From an uncultured beta proteobacterium (GTDB lineage: Bacteria > Pseudomonadota > Gammaproteobacteria > Burkholderiales > Rhodocyclaceae), in contig CAIZKA010000151.1 of the NCBI GenBank assembly GCA_903933395.1, positions 1-23,893 of the forward strand: 23,893 nt of DNA, given 5' to 3'. Position 1 is the stretch's first letter. Every line of letters begins with the position of its first letter. Shown piece after piece: positions 13,572 through 21,821 of the stretch. The position numbers and the translations under genes were made by a program. Under the pieces are notes generated by a model, which worked only from the letters and a program-made list of their open reading frames with translations, did not search any database and was not told where the DNA came from.

Positions 13572-14075
13572 ATGGCCCTATTGCAGATTTTGCGTTATCC
13601 CGATCCGAGGCTGCACCGGAAGGCAGCATCCATCAAGGAGGTGGATGCGCGCGTCCGCCGGCTTGCCGCCGACATGGCCGAGACCATGTATGCCGCGCCC
13701 GGCATCGGTCTTGCCGCGTCGCAGGTCGACCAGCACCTGCGCCTGATCGTGATCGATGTTTCCGAAGACAAGTCCCGCCTGCTGACCCTCATCAATCCCG
13801 AACTGCTGGAAATATCCGGCGAATGCGAAGGCGAGGAGGGCTGCCTGTCGGTGCCCGGCATCTACGACACGGTCAAGCGTGCCAGTCACATCAGGGTGCG
13901 CGCGCTGGGCCTCGACGGCCAACCTTTCGAAATGGAGGCCGACGACCTGCTCGCCGTGTGCATCCAGCACGAGATGGACCACCTTGAAGGCAAGGTCTTC
14001 GTCGAATACCTCTCGCGCCTCAAGCAGACCCGCATCAAGAGCAAGCTGCTGAAGCAGGCGCGCGAGACCTTCTAA
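13572..14075 (+). CDS. def: Peptide deformylase
   Basis: A 167-residue metal-dependent enzyme that removes the N-formyl group from new proteins. The three family motifs are present: GIGLAASQ (motif 1), EGCLSVPG (motif 2, metal-ligand Cys) and QHEMDHLEG (motif 3, HExxH metal ligands and catalytic Glu). The start MALLQILRYPDPRLHRKA is canonical; AAGAG lies seven bases before the ATG at 13572, and a longer upstream frame adds unconserved sequence. Length is standard. It begins a long plus-strand gene run with fmt, which adds the formyl group that this enzyme removes, so the two form a functional pair. The 150 bases to fmt contain a palindromic element. Confidence 0.96.
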   Translation: MALLQILRYPDPRLHRKAASIKEVDARVRRLAADMAETMYAAPGIGLAASQVDQHLRLIVIDVSEDKSRLLTLINPELLEISGECEGEEGCLSVPGIYDTVKRASHIRVRALGLDGQPFEMEADDLLAVCIQHEMDHLEGKVFVEYLSRLKQTRIKSKLLKQARETF

Positions 14076-14122
14076 CGCTTACAGCACCGAGCGCCACCTG
14101 CAGAAAATGAAACACGCGAAAA

Positions 14123-14174
14123 GCCGATTAGTCTCCCACCCCCCTTCCCCCCTCGCGGGGGGTTACCAATCGGC
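14123..14174. repeat. Nested palindromic element between def and fmt
   Basis: Outer arms GCCGATT (14123-14129) and AATCGGC (14168-14174) are perfect inverted repeats. Inside them CCCCCC-TCGC-GGGGGG (14147-14162) forms a second stem. No T-run follows, so it is not a standard terminator. It resembles a small interspersed repeat and may separate def from fmt expression. Confidence 0.6.
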
Positions 14175-14225
14175 GCGCTGCGCGCGGTCATCACAAGGGG
14201 CTCCGAACAAGGAGTTTCACGTTAC

Positions 14226-15143
14226 GTGAAAATTATCTTCGCCGGTACGCCGGAGTTCGCCGCGACGGCATTGCAAGCCTTGCTGGCCGCCGGCCACGAG
14301 GTGGTGCTGGTACTGACCCAGCCCGACCGCCCGGCCGGGCGCGGCATGGTGCTGCAGGCATCCGCCGTGAAAAAACTGGCGCTGGCCCACGGCATCCCGG
14401 TGTCCCAGCCCGAGCGCCTCAAGGATCCGGTGACGCACGAGCCTATCCGTGCCGCCTGCACCGAAGGCGGCGCCGAGCTGATGGTCGTGGCCGCCTACGG
14501 CCTGATCCTGCCGCAGGCCGTGCTTGACCTGCCGCGCCGCGGCTGCATCAACATCCACGCCTCGCTCCTGCCGCGCTGGCGCGGGGCAGCGCCGATTCAG
14601 CGCGCCATCGAAGCGGGCGATGCGCAAACCGGCATCACCATCATGGGAGTGGAAGCCGGGCTGGACACCGGCCCCATGCTGCTGGCCGCGGCCATAGACA
14701 TCGATGCGCAGGACAGTGCCGGCAGCCTGCACGACCGGCTGGCCGCGCTGGGCGGCAAACTCGTGGTGGAGGCGTTGGCGCGCTTCGATGAGTTGGTTCC
14801 CGTGGTGCAACCCGAGGCCGGAGTGACCTATGCCGGCAAGATCGACAAGGCCGAGGCCCGGCTCGACTGGAACCAGCCGGCCGCAATCCTGGCGCGCAAG
14901 CTGCGCGCCTTCAATCCCTTTCCCGGCGCGGTGGTGATGCTGGCCGGCGAGCCGGTCAAGGTCTGGTGCGGCGACGCCGTAGCCGCCGGCGGCCGGCCCG
15001 GCCAGGTACTGGCAGCCGATACGACGGGCATCGTCGTAGCCTGCGGCGAAGGCGCACTGCGTCTCACCGAGCTGCAAAAGCCCGGCGGCCGCCGTGTCAC
15101 CGCCGCCGATTTTCTGCACGGGAATCCGCTGCGGCCCGACTGA
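14226..15143 (+). CDS. fmt: Methionyl-tRNA formyltransferase
   Basis: A 305-residue enzyme that formylates initiator Met-tRNA using 10-formyltetrahydrofolate. The catalytic residues N109, H111 (INIHASLLP) and D147 (LDTGPM) are present, with the SLLPRWRGAAPIQ signature at 113-125. The C-terminal tRNA-binding domain (from about residue 205, AGKIDKAEARLDW) is complete. The start is a GTG at 14226; the product MKIIFAGTPEFA is the family consensus, and AAGGAG at 14209-14214 lies 11 bases upstream, rather far. It follows def and precedes rsmB by 45 bases, a common arrangement in proteobacteria. Confidence 0.96.
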   Translation: MKIIFAGTPEFAATALQALLAAGHEVVLVLTQPDRPAGRGMVLQASAVKKLALAHGIPVSQPERLKDPVTHEPIRAACTEGGAELMVVAAYGLILPQAVLDLPRRGCINIHASLLPRWRGAAPIQRAIEAGDAQTGITIMGVEAGLDTGPMLLAAAIDIDAQDSAGSLHDRLAALGGKLVVEALARFDELVPVVQPEAGVTYAGKIDKAEARLDWNQPAAILARKLRAFNPFPGAVVMLAGEPVKVWCGDAVAAGGRPGQVLAADTTGIVVACGEGALRLTELQKPGGRRVTAADFLHGNPLRPD

Positions 15144-15188
15144 CCTGTTTTGCCGGTCCCGCATCCTGCGGGCTGCTATTCTTCGCCG

Positions 15189-16460
15189 ATGCAAATGTTT
15201 CCTCCCCTGGCCGAGGCCTTGAACGCGGCAGCCGGACTGTTCGCCGCCGTGCTCGCCGGCCGCAACTTCGACGCGGCGCTGGCCCGTGCCGCGCTTCCCG
15301 CGCCGCTGCGCGCGGCGACGATGGACCTCGCCTATCCGGCGCTGCGCGCTTTCGGCCGCGGCGACTTCCTGCTCGGCCTGCTTGTCGAGCGCCCGGCAAA
15401 GGACCCGGAAGTGCGCGGCCTGCTGCTGGTCGCCCTGGCGCGGCTCGAAGCGCGGCCGGACGAGGCCCACACCACGGTGGACCAGGCGGTGACGGCGGCG
15501 GCGCGCCTGGCGCGGGGACAGTTCAAGGGCCTGGTCAATGGCGTCTTGCGCAATTTCCTGCGCCGGCGCGAAGAACTGCTGGCGCTGGCGGACGCCGACC
15601 CGGTGGCGCGCGGGCAGCATCCGGCGTGGTGGATCGCGCGCCTGCAGCAGGACCATCCGGCGCACTGGGAAGCCATCCTCGCCGCGGGCAACAGCCATCC
15701 GCCGCTGTGCCTGCGCGTCAATCGGCGCCGTGTCACCGGCGCCGACTATCTGGATCAACTCAATGCTGCCGGCATCGCGGCGCGCGCGCTCGACGACACG
15801 GCCATCCTGATCGAAAAGCCGCTGCCGGTGGAGCGCATCCCGGGCTTTGCCGCCGGCCTGTGTTCGGTGCAGGATTGGGGCGCGCAGGCCGCGGCGGGCC
15901 TGCTCGACGTGCATGACGGCATGCGCGTGCTGGACGCCTGCGCGGCGCCGGGCGGCAAGGCCGCGCACCTGCTGGAAAGCGCCGGCATCGAGCTGACCGC
16001 GCTCGATGCCGATGCGCCGCGCGCCGCTCGCATCACCGGCAACCTGAAGCGCCTGGGGTTGGCGGCAACGGTGAAAGTGTCCGATGCGCGCGACGTCGGC
16101 GCCTGGTGGGACGGTCGTCACTACGATCGCATACTCGCGGATGTACCCTGCTCGGCCTCCGGCGTGGTGCGCCGCCACCCCGATGCAAAATGGCTGCGGC
16201 GCGAGTCGGACATTGCCGGTTTTGCAACAACGCAAGCGGCCATTGTCGATGCCTTGTGGCGCACTCTGGCCCCCGGTGGCAAAATGGTTTATGCCACCTG
16301 CTCGGTATTCGGGCAGGAGAATGGCGCGCAGTTGGAAGCCTTCGTCGGCCGCCATGCCGATGCCCTGCAACTGCCGATGATCCTTGCTGACGCACAACCG
16401 CACCATTTGCCCGACGCCGAACATGACGGCTTTTATTACGCGCTGCTGCAAAAGGCTTGA
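15189..16460 (+). CDS. rsmB: 16S rRNA (cytosine-967-C5)-methyltransferase RsmB
   Basis: A 423-residue SAM-dependent RNA methyltransferase. An N-terminal NusB-like domain (about 8-135) precedes the catalytic domain, which shows the SAM motif VLDACAAPGGKAAHL (247-261), D272/D274 in LTALDADA, DVPCSASG with C321 (motif IV) and YATCSV with C371 (motif VI). In this family the motif VI cysteine is the nucleophile and the motif IV cysteine helps release. The start is uncertain: I took the ATG at 15189 (MQMFPPLAEAL); an ATG at 15195 is almost as good, and a TTG at 15150 seems less likely; none has a clear ribosome binding site. The 3' end overlaps the next gene by 38 bases. Confidence 0.93.
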   Translation: MQMFPPLAEALNAAAGLFAAVLAGRNFDAALARAALPAPLRAATMDLAYPALRAFGRGDFLLGLLVERPAKDPEVRGLLLVALARLEARPDEAHTTVDQAVTAAARLARGQFKGLVNGVLRNFLRRREELLALADADPVARGQHPAWWIARLQQDHPAHWEAILAAGNSHPPLCLRVNRRRVTGADYLDQLNAAGIAARALDDTAILIEKPLPVERIPGFAAGLCSVQDWGAQAAAGLLDVHDGMRVLDACAAPGGKAAHLLESAGIELTALDADAPRAARITGNLKRLGLAATVKVSDARDVGAWWDGRHYDRILADVPCSASGVVRRHPDAKWLRRESDIAGFATTQAAIVDALWRTLAPGGKMVYATCSVFGQENGAQLEAFVGRHADALQLPMILADAQPHHLPDAEHDGFYYALLQKA

Positions 16461-17007
16461 AGCCGGGCTGCTGCTACTGCTGCTGCTCGCGGCCGTGTGC
16501 GCCCGGGCCGGCAGCATCGAACCGCAGCGCGCCGCCCTGACGCCGGGCGAAGACGGCTACACCTTGTCCGCGGAATTCACGGTCGATCTCGGCAACCGCC
16601 TGGAAGACGCCGTGGGGCGCGGCGTGCCGCTTTACTTCAACCTCGAGTTCGTGCTCTCGCGCAGCCGCAAGTACTGGGTCAACGAACACGTGACCACCCG
16701 CAGCCTGAGCTACCGCTTGTCCTACAGCAGCCTGACGCAGCAATACCGCCTTTCGACCGGACAGCTGCACCAGAATTTCGGCAGCCTGGCGGAGGCGATG
16801 CGTGTGGTCGGCCGCATCTCGGCGCTGCCGGTGCTGGACAAGGACGCGCTCAAGGCCGGCGAGACCTACGAGGCGGCGGTGCGTCTCGCGCTCGACCGCA
16901 GCCAGTTGCCCAAGCCCTTCCAGGTCGATGCGATCATGGATCGCGACTTGCAGGTCGAGACCAAGGTGCTGCGCTGGCAATTCGTGGGCCCGGTGGTGGC
17001 GCAATGA
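16423..17007 (+). CDS. DUF4390 domain protein, exported
   Basis: A 194-residue protein with an N-terminal signal or anchor sequence (RCCKRLEAGLLLLLLLAAVCARAG, residues about 7-30, abbreviated here as basic residues followed by a Leu run), then a DUF4390 domain containing GVPLYFNLEFVLSRSRKYW and a C-terminal VLRWQFVGP. Function unknown; it is probably periplasmic. The gene overlaps rsmB by 38 bases and ends in an ATGA overlap with ntrY, so it is very likely co-translated with the histidine kinase gene. This rsmB-DUF4390-ntrY-ntrX order is common in betaproteobacteria, which suggests, without proof, a link to the kinase's extracytoplasmic sensing. The start ATG at 16423 lacks a good ribosome binding site. 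Confidence 0.85.
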   Translation: MTAFITRCCKRLEAGLLLLLLLAAVCARAGSIEPQRAALTPGEDGYTLSAEFTVDLGNRLEDAVGRGVPLYFNLEFVLSRSRKYWVNEHVTTRSLSYRLSYSSLTQQYRLSTGQLHQNFGSLAEAMRVVGRISALPVLDKDALKAGETYEAAVRLALDRSQLPKPFQVDAIMDRDLQVETKVLRWQFVGPVVAQ

Positions 17008-19130
17008 GGGTAGCGCTGGCGGTTATCGCCGCCCTCGGCGCCATCCTGCTCTTTCTGCTGGCCTCGGCGTCGGCCAATACGGCGCTGTTTGCGGCGAACT
17101 ACCCCTGGCTGCTGGCGATCAACGGTGCCGCCGCCGTCGCGTTGCTGGTGCTGGTCGGCCTCCAGTTGCGGCGCCTGCGTCGCGATTTCAAGGACGGCGT
17201 ATTCGGCTCGCGCCTGAAATCCCGCCTGCTGCTGATGCTGTCTTTGATGGCGGTGCTGCCCGGCGCGCTGGTGTATGGCGTGTCGATGCAGTTTGCGGTG
17301 AAGAGCATCGACTCCTGGTTTGACGTGCGCGTCGACAAGGCGCTGGAAGGCGGTCTCAACCTCGGGCGCAGCGTGCTTGAAGGATTGCAGGCCGATCTGC
17401 TGGAAAAGGCCCGCGATGCGGCGCTGGATCTGGGCGATGCGGGGACGGTCAGCCCGAGCCGGCTGAACCGGCTGCGCGAACAGACCGGTGCGCAGAGTGC
17501 GACCCTGCTGACGCTCTCCGGCCAGGTGCTGGGCAGCAGTTCCGGCGAGATGGGCGGCCTGCTGCCCTCGGTTCCGGCATCCAGCCAGCTGCGGGTCGCA
17601 CGCGGCGGGCGCGGCCTGGCGCAGATTGTCGAAGCGCAGAGCGGCGGACTGATGGTGCGTGCGCTTGTCCCCGTCAGCAGCAGCGGCCTCAATCTGGAAC
17701 CACGCATCCTCCAATTGACACTGGCGGTGCCGGCGTCGGTCGCCAGGAGTGCGGAAAGCGTCGAGGCCGCGCATCGGGACTACCAGGAACTGCAACTCGG
17801 GCGGGCCGGCCTCAAGCACATTTACACCCTGACCCTGACCCTGACCCTGCTGCTGGCGTTGTTCTCCGCGGTCGGTCTGGCATTTTTTCTCGCCGAGCGC
17901 CTGGCGCGCCCGCTGCTGATTCTGGCCGAAGGCACTCAGGCAGTGGCGGCCGGCGACTTCACGCCCCGCGCCACGGTGGAAGCGTCCGACGAACTGGGCG
18001 TGCTGACTCATTCCTTCAACAGCATGACGCATCAACTGGGGGAAGCGCGGGCCCAGGCCGAACATCATCGCCACGAGATGGAGGCGGCGCAGGCCTATCT
18101 CGAATCCGTCCTGGCGAACCTCTCGGCGGGCGTGCTGGCCTTCGATCTGCGCTTCCGCATACGTGCGGCGAACCGCGGCGCCCAGGCCATCCTCGGCGAC
18201 GACCTCACCGGCTTCGAACAGATACGCCTGCAAGATTGGCCGCGCCACGAAACCCTGGCCGGCGCCATCCTCGGCGGCTTCGCCGGGCGCGGCGACGAGT
18301 GGCAGGAGCAACTTGAGATCGCGCGCCCCGACGGGATGCAGCAGGCCCTGCTGGTGCGCGGTACGGCGCTGCCGGCCGCGGGCGGGGGAGGGGGCGGCTA
18401 TGTGGTGGTGTTCGACGACATCACGCGGCTGATCGCCGCGCAGCGCTCCGCCGCCTGGGGCGAAGTGGCGCAGCGCCTGGCCCACGAGATCAAGAACCCG
18501 CTGACGCCGATCCAGCTTTCCGCCGAGCGGCTGCAGCTCAAGCTCGCCGACCAGCTGACGGGCGCTTCGCGCGAATTGCTGGATCGCGCGACGCAGACCA
18601 TCGTCAACCAGGTCGAGGCGATGAAGAACATGGTCAATGACTTTCGCGACTATGCGCGCACGCCCCTGCCGCAACTGGCGCCGGTCGATCTGGCGGCGTT
18701 GCTTGCCGAGGTGCTGGGGCTTTACGAGGAGTCGCATGCCCCGATCGCCGTCTCGCCGGCGCCGACTCCCATGCCGCCGGTACTGGCCGATGCCAACCAG
18801 TTGCGCCAGGTGCTGCATAATGTCCTGACTAACGCGCAGGATGCGCTGGCAGGGGTCGCCGCAGCGAAGATCACCATTATCATGGCGCCGGACAGCGGCC
18901 GCGTACGACTGACGATCAGGGACAACGGTGCGGGTTTTCCGCCGCAGATTCTTTCACGCGCCTTCGAGCCCTACGTCACGACCAAGTCGAAGGGTACCGG
19001 GCTGGGCCTGGCGATCGTGAAGAAAATCGTGGATGACCACGGCGGCGAGATCCGGCTCGCCAACGATCATGGTGGCGAAGTGAGCATCTGGCTGCCGCTG
19101 GCAAAGCGGGATGCGGCAAAGGGGGATTAG
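17004..19130 (+). CDS. ntrY: NtrY-family membrane sensor histidine kinase
   Basis: A 708-residue sensor kinase. Membrane segments are at about 5-22, 36-53, 75-95 and 274-297; the stretch between the last two is the likely periplasmic sensor. HAMP (about 298-350), PAS (about 362-475) and HisKA follow, with the phosphoacceptor H494 in LAHEIKNPLTPIQ. The ATPase domain has N606 and N610 (N box), DNGAGF at 640-645, FEPYVTTK and GTGLGL at 664-669, so it is complete. The ATG at 17004 overlaps the DUF4390 stop (ATGA), and ntrX follows after 4 bases. NtrY family members respond to nitrogen or redox state in other bacteria; the signal here is unknown. A hexanucleotide repeat encodes part of the last membrane segment. 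Confidence 0.93.
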   Translation: MRVALAVIAALGAILLFLLASASANTALFAANYPWLLAINGAAAVALLVLVGLQLRRLRRDFKDGVFGSRLKSRLLLMLSLMAVLPGALVYGVSMQFAVKSIDSWFDVRVDKALEGGLNLGRSVLEGLQADLLEKARDAALDLGDAGTVSPSRLNRLREQTGAQSATLLTLSGQVLGSSSGEMGGLLPSVPASSQLRVARGGRGLAQIVEAQSGGLMVRALVPVSSSGLNLEPRILQLTLAVPASVARSAESVEAAHRDYQELQLGRAGLKHIYTLTLTLTLLLALFSAVGLAFFLAERLARPLLILAEGTQAVAAGDFTPRATVEASDELGVLTHSFNSMTHQLGEARAQAEHHRHEMEAAQAYLESVLANLSAGVLAFDLRFRIRAANRGAQAILGDDLTGFEQIRLQDWPRHETLAGAILGGFAGRGDEWQEQLEIARPDGMQQALLVRGTALPAAGGGGGGYVVVFDDITRLIAAQRSAAWGEVAQRLAHEIKNPLTPIQLSAERLQLKLADQLTGASRELLDRATQTIVNQVEAMKNMVNDFRDYARTPLPQLAPVDLAALLAEVLGLYEESHAPIAVSPAPTPMPPVLADANQLRQVLHNVLTNAQDALAGVAAAKITIIMAPDSGRVRLTIRDNGAGFPPQILSRAFEPYVTTKSKGTGLGLAIVKKIVDDHGGEIRLANDHGGEVSIWLPLAKRDAAKGD
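17829..17846 (+). repeat. Hexanucleotide tandem repeat (CTGACC)3 in ntrY
   Basis: Three perfect CTGACC units, followed by CTGCTGCTG, encode Leu-Thr pairs at residues 276-281, at the start of the last membrane helix. Each unit is two codons, so copy-number change would lengthen the helix without shifting the frame. Confidence 0.8.
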
Positions 19131-19134
19131 GGGA

Positions 19135-20370
19135 ATGCCGAAGATACTGGTGGTGGATGACGAAGTGGGCATACGCGAGCTGCTGTTCGAGATCCTGCGC
19201 GACGAGGGTCATGACGTGCAACTCGCGGAAAATGCCGCTGCGGCGCGGGCCGCGCGCGAAGCCGGACGCCCCGACATGGTGCTGCTCGACATCTGGATGC
19301 CCGATACCGATGGCATCACTCTGCTCAAGGAGTGGGCCGGCAGCGGCCAGCTCAACATGCCGGTCGTCATGATGTCGGGCCACGCCACGATCGACACGGC
19401 GGTGGAAGCGACGCGGATCGGCGCCATGGATTTCCTCGAGAAACCGATCGGCATGCAAAAGCTGCTGGCGGCGGTGAAGAAGGCGCTTGAACGCGGCGCC
19501 CGGCATGCCGGCGGCGGCCTCTCGCTGGGCGCGTTCGCCCGTCCCGGCCCCTTGCGCGATCTCAAGCGCCGGCTCGACCAGGTGCTGGCGAAGAGCCCTC
19601 TGCTGCTGCTGCGCGCGGCTCCCGGCGGCATCGTGGAACTGGTGGCACGCTCGGCACAGGTCGCCGGCAAGCCCTGGATCGACCTGGCGCACGATTCCAA
19701 TCCGCTCAGCATCGAGGCGCTGCAGCGCGCCAGCGGCGGCGTCCTCTGGTGCGAGGAGCTGGCGCGCCTGAGCCGCTTGCAGCAGAAGAACCTTCTCTTC
19801 GCCGCCGAGCGCCTCGACCGCTACGGCTTGCGCCTGGTGGCGGCCACTATCCACAGCAGTGCGGAACTGACCGCCCTGGGCTGGGACGAAGCGGGACTTG
19901 CGCACCTGTTTGAAACCGGGCTCGGGGTACCCAGCCTGGCCGAGTTGAAGGATGAGGTGCCGGACATTGCCGCGCATTTGCTGACGCAGCTGATGGAAAG
20001 CGACGAGATTCCGCTGCGGCGCTTTTCCAGCGCCGCGCTCAATGCCCTGCGCCAGCACGCCTGGAACGGCGGCTATGGCGAGCTCAAGGCGGCGGTCAAG
20101 TCGCTGGCGCTGGCGAGCCTGGGCGAGGAAATCGGCGAAGAGGAAACCTTGCAGTTGCTGGCGCCGGCGGGCGAACCCGACCTGGCGCCGGCCGGGCTCT
20201 CGCCCGAAGTCATCGAGTTGCCGCTGCGCGAGGCGCGCGAAGCCTTCGAACGCATGTACTTTCAATACCACCTGGCCAAGGACGGCGGCAACATGACGCG
20301 CCTGGCGGAAAAGACCGGGCTGGAGCGTACCCATCTGTACCGCAAGCTGAAAGACCTCGGACTTCGTTAG
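19135..20370 (+). CDS. ntrX: NtrX-like response regulator with degenerate AAA+ domain
   Basis: A 411-residue regulator, partner of the adjacent NtrY kinase. The receiver domain is complete: D8/D9, phosphoacceptor D52 (LLDIWMPD), S81 and K103. The C-terminal Fis-type helix-turn-helix (NMTRLAEKTGLERTHLYRKL, about 388-407) is intact. The central domain (about 130-315) can be aligned to the sigma-54 AAA+ module but its motifs are gone: AAPGGIVE stands where Walker A would be, the GAFTGA segment is absent and LWCEEL replaces the Walker B LFLDE. It is therefore probably not an ATP-driven sigma-54 activator and may act as a repressor or sigma-70 regulator. The frame is continuous, so this is not a frameshift. 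AGGGGA precedes the ATG at 19135. Confidence 0.88.
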   Translation: MPKILVVDDEVGIRELLFEILRDEGHDVQLAENAAAARAAREAGRPDMVLLDIWMPDTDGITLLKEWAGSGQLNMPVVMMSGHATIDTAVEATRIGAMDFLEKPIGMQKLLAAVKKALERGARHAGGGLSLGAFARPGPLRDLKRRLDQVLAKSPLLLLRAAPGGIVELVARSAQVAGKPWIDLAHDSNPLSIEALQRASGGVLWCEELARLSRLQQKNLLFAAERLDRYGLRLVAATIHSSAELTALGWDEAGLAHLFETGLGVPSLAELKDEVPDIAAHLLTQLMESDEIPLRRFSSAALNALRQHAWNGGYGELKAAVKSLALASLGEEIGEEETLQLLAPAGEPDLAPAGLSPEVIELPLREAREAFERMYFQYHLAKDGGNMTRLAEKTGLERTHLYRKLKDLGLR

Positions 20371-20382
20371 GCCAGACACACC

Positions 20383-21813
20383 ATGAGAATCATCATCCTC
20401 GGCGCCGGCCAGGTCGGCGCCTCGGTAGCCGAGGCGCTGGCCTCGGAAGCCAACGACATCACCATCGTCGACCAGAGTCGCGAATGTCTCGGCGACATCG
20501 CCGACCGCCTCGACGTGCGCACCCTGGTCGGCAACGGCGCCCTGCCCTCGGTGCTGAGAAACGCGGGCATGGATGATGCCGACATGCTGGTGGCGGTGAC
20601 CCAGTCGGATTCCACGAATCTCGTGGCCTGCAAGATCGCGCGCAGCGTGTTCAACGTCACCACCCGCGTCGCCCGGCTGCGTTCGGCCGACTACCTCGAT
20701 GACAAGAGCCTGCTCGACGACGAACATTTCGCCGTCACCCACGCGATCTGCCCGGAACAGGAAATCACCGACTACATAGCGCGCCTGATCGAGTTTCCTG
20801 AAGCCTTGCAGGTGCTCGAATTCGCCGGTGGTCGCGTGACCCTGGTCTGCGTGCGCGCCTACGAAGGCGGCCTGCTGGTCGGCAAGCCGATCAAGGCCAT
20901 GCGCGAACAGTTGCCGCAAGGAGTCGACGCCCGCATCGCGGCGATTTTTCGCGAGCACCAGGCGGTCGATCCCGAAGGCAATACCGTCATCGAGGCGGGC
21001 GACGAGGTCTTCGTGCTGGCCGCGGCCGAGTTCATCCGTCCCGTGATGCGCGAACTGCGCCGCATGCTGAAGCCGGTCAGGCGCGTGATGATCGCCGGCG
21101 GCGGCAACATCGGCTCGCGCGTGGCGGCAGCCCTCGAGGCCGACCACGAGGTCAAGGTGATCGAACGCGACCCGGCGCGCGCCGAACTCGTGGCCACGCG
21201 CTTGCAGCACAGCCTGGTGCTGCACGGCGAAGCGACCGACGAAACCGTGCTGGCGCGGGAGAACATCGACGAGATGGACATGTTTCTCGCGCTGACCAAC
21301 GACGACGAGGACAACATCATGGCCGCCTCGCTGGCCAAGCGGCTGGGCTGCAAGCGCGTGCTGGCGCTGATCAACCGTCGCGCCTATGCCGACATGGTGC
21401 AGGGCGGCCCGATCGACATCGGACTCTCGCCGGCGCAGGTTTCGATCGGCTCGCTGCTCACCTTCTGCCGCCGCGGCGACGTCGCCCGGGTGCACAGCCT
21501 GCGTCGCGGCGCCGCCGAAGCGCTGGAACTGGTGGTGCACGGCGACAGGAAGAGCAGCAAGGTGGTGGGCCGCCGCATCGACGAACTGCCGGTGATCAAG
21601 GGCGCGCACATCGCCGCCATCGTGCGTGAAGCCGGCGACCTGCAGGTGGTGCAGATGGATGGCTTCCTGGTGGACAAGCCCGTGGCGCGGGTGATCATTC
21701 CCCACCACGACACGGTGATCGAGGAGAACGACCACGTCGTGGTGTTCTGTTCCCGCAAACGCGTGGTGCCACAGGTCGAGAAGCTGTTCCAGGTCGGTTT
21801 CCAGTTCCTCTGA
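20383..21813 (+). CDS. trkA: Trk system potassium uptake protein TrkA
   Basis: A 476-residue peripheral membrane protein that binds NAD(H) and gates the TrkH potassium channel. It has two tandem RCK units: the first Rossmann motif GAGQVG is at 7-12 with D30 ending the second strand, and the second, GGGNIG, is at 239-244; each is followed by an RCK-C segment (for example LLVGKPIKAM and VVGRRIDELPV). Length is near that of E. coli TrkA (458). The ATG at 20383 follows ntrX by 12 bases and trkH starts 8 bases after the stop, so trkA-trkH form an operon, probably continuous with ntrYX. In betaproteobacteria ntrYX-trkAH linkage is common. Confidence 0.96.
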   Translation: MRIIILGAGQVGASVAEALASEANDITIVDQSRECLGDIADRLDVRTLVGNGALPSVLRNAGMDDADMLVAVTQSDSTNLVACKIARSVFNVTTRVARLRSADYLDDKSLLDDEHFAVTHAICPEQEITDYIARLIEFPEALQVLEFAGGRVTLVCVRAYEGGLLVGKPIKAMREQLPQGVDARIAAIFREHQAVDPEGNTVIEAGDEVFVLAAAEFIRPVMRELRRMLKPVRRVMIAGGGNIGSRVAAALEADHEVKVIERDPARAELVATRLQHSLVLHGEATDETVLARENIDEMDMFLALTNDDEDNIMAASLAKRLGCKRVLALINRRAYADMVQGGPIDIGLSPAQVSIGSLLTFCRRGDVARVHSLRRGAAEALELVVHGDRKSSKVVGRRIDELPVIKGAHIAAIVREAGDLQVVQMDGFLVDKPVARVIIPHHDTVIEENDHVVVFCSRKRVVPQVEKLFQVGFQFL

Positions 21814-21821
21814 TTCCGCGC

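Noticed and set aside
14157..14166. C/G-run hairpin after def considered as a terminator
   Set aside because: No T-run follows the stem, and fmt lies in the same direction without an obvious promoter, so I list it as a palindromic repeat.
17829..17846. Short tandem repeat considered as a CRISPR or variable-number locus
   Set aside because: The units are six bases without spacers and lie in a conserved coding frame, so it is not a CRISPR. Phase variation by frameshift is impossible because the unit is two codons.
19135..20370. Frameshift or sequencing error as the reason for the missing AAA+ motifs in ntrX
   Set aside because: The frame is open from receiver to helix-turn-helix, remote AAA+ similarity continues in the same frame, and the motifs do not appear in the other two forward frames.
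18976..21735. 919-codon minus-strand reading frame opposite ntrX and trkA
   Set aside because: The His/Gln/Gly/Arg-rich product is typical of an antisense shadow. The plus-strand genes account for the sequence fully. The same applies to frames at 8254-9615, 14217-16517 and 16866-18818.
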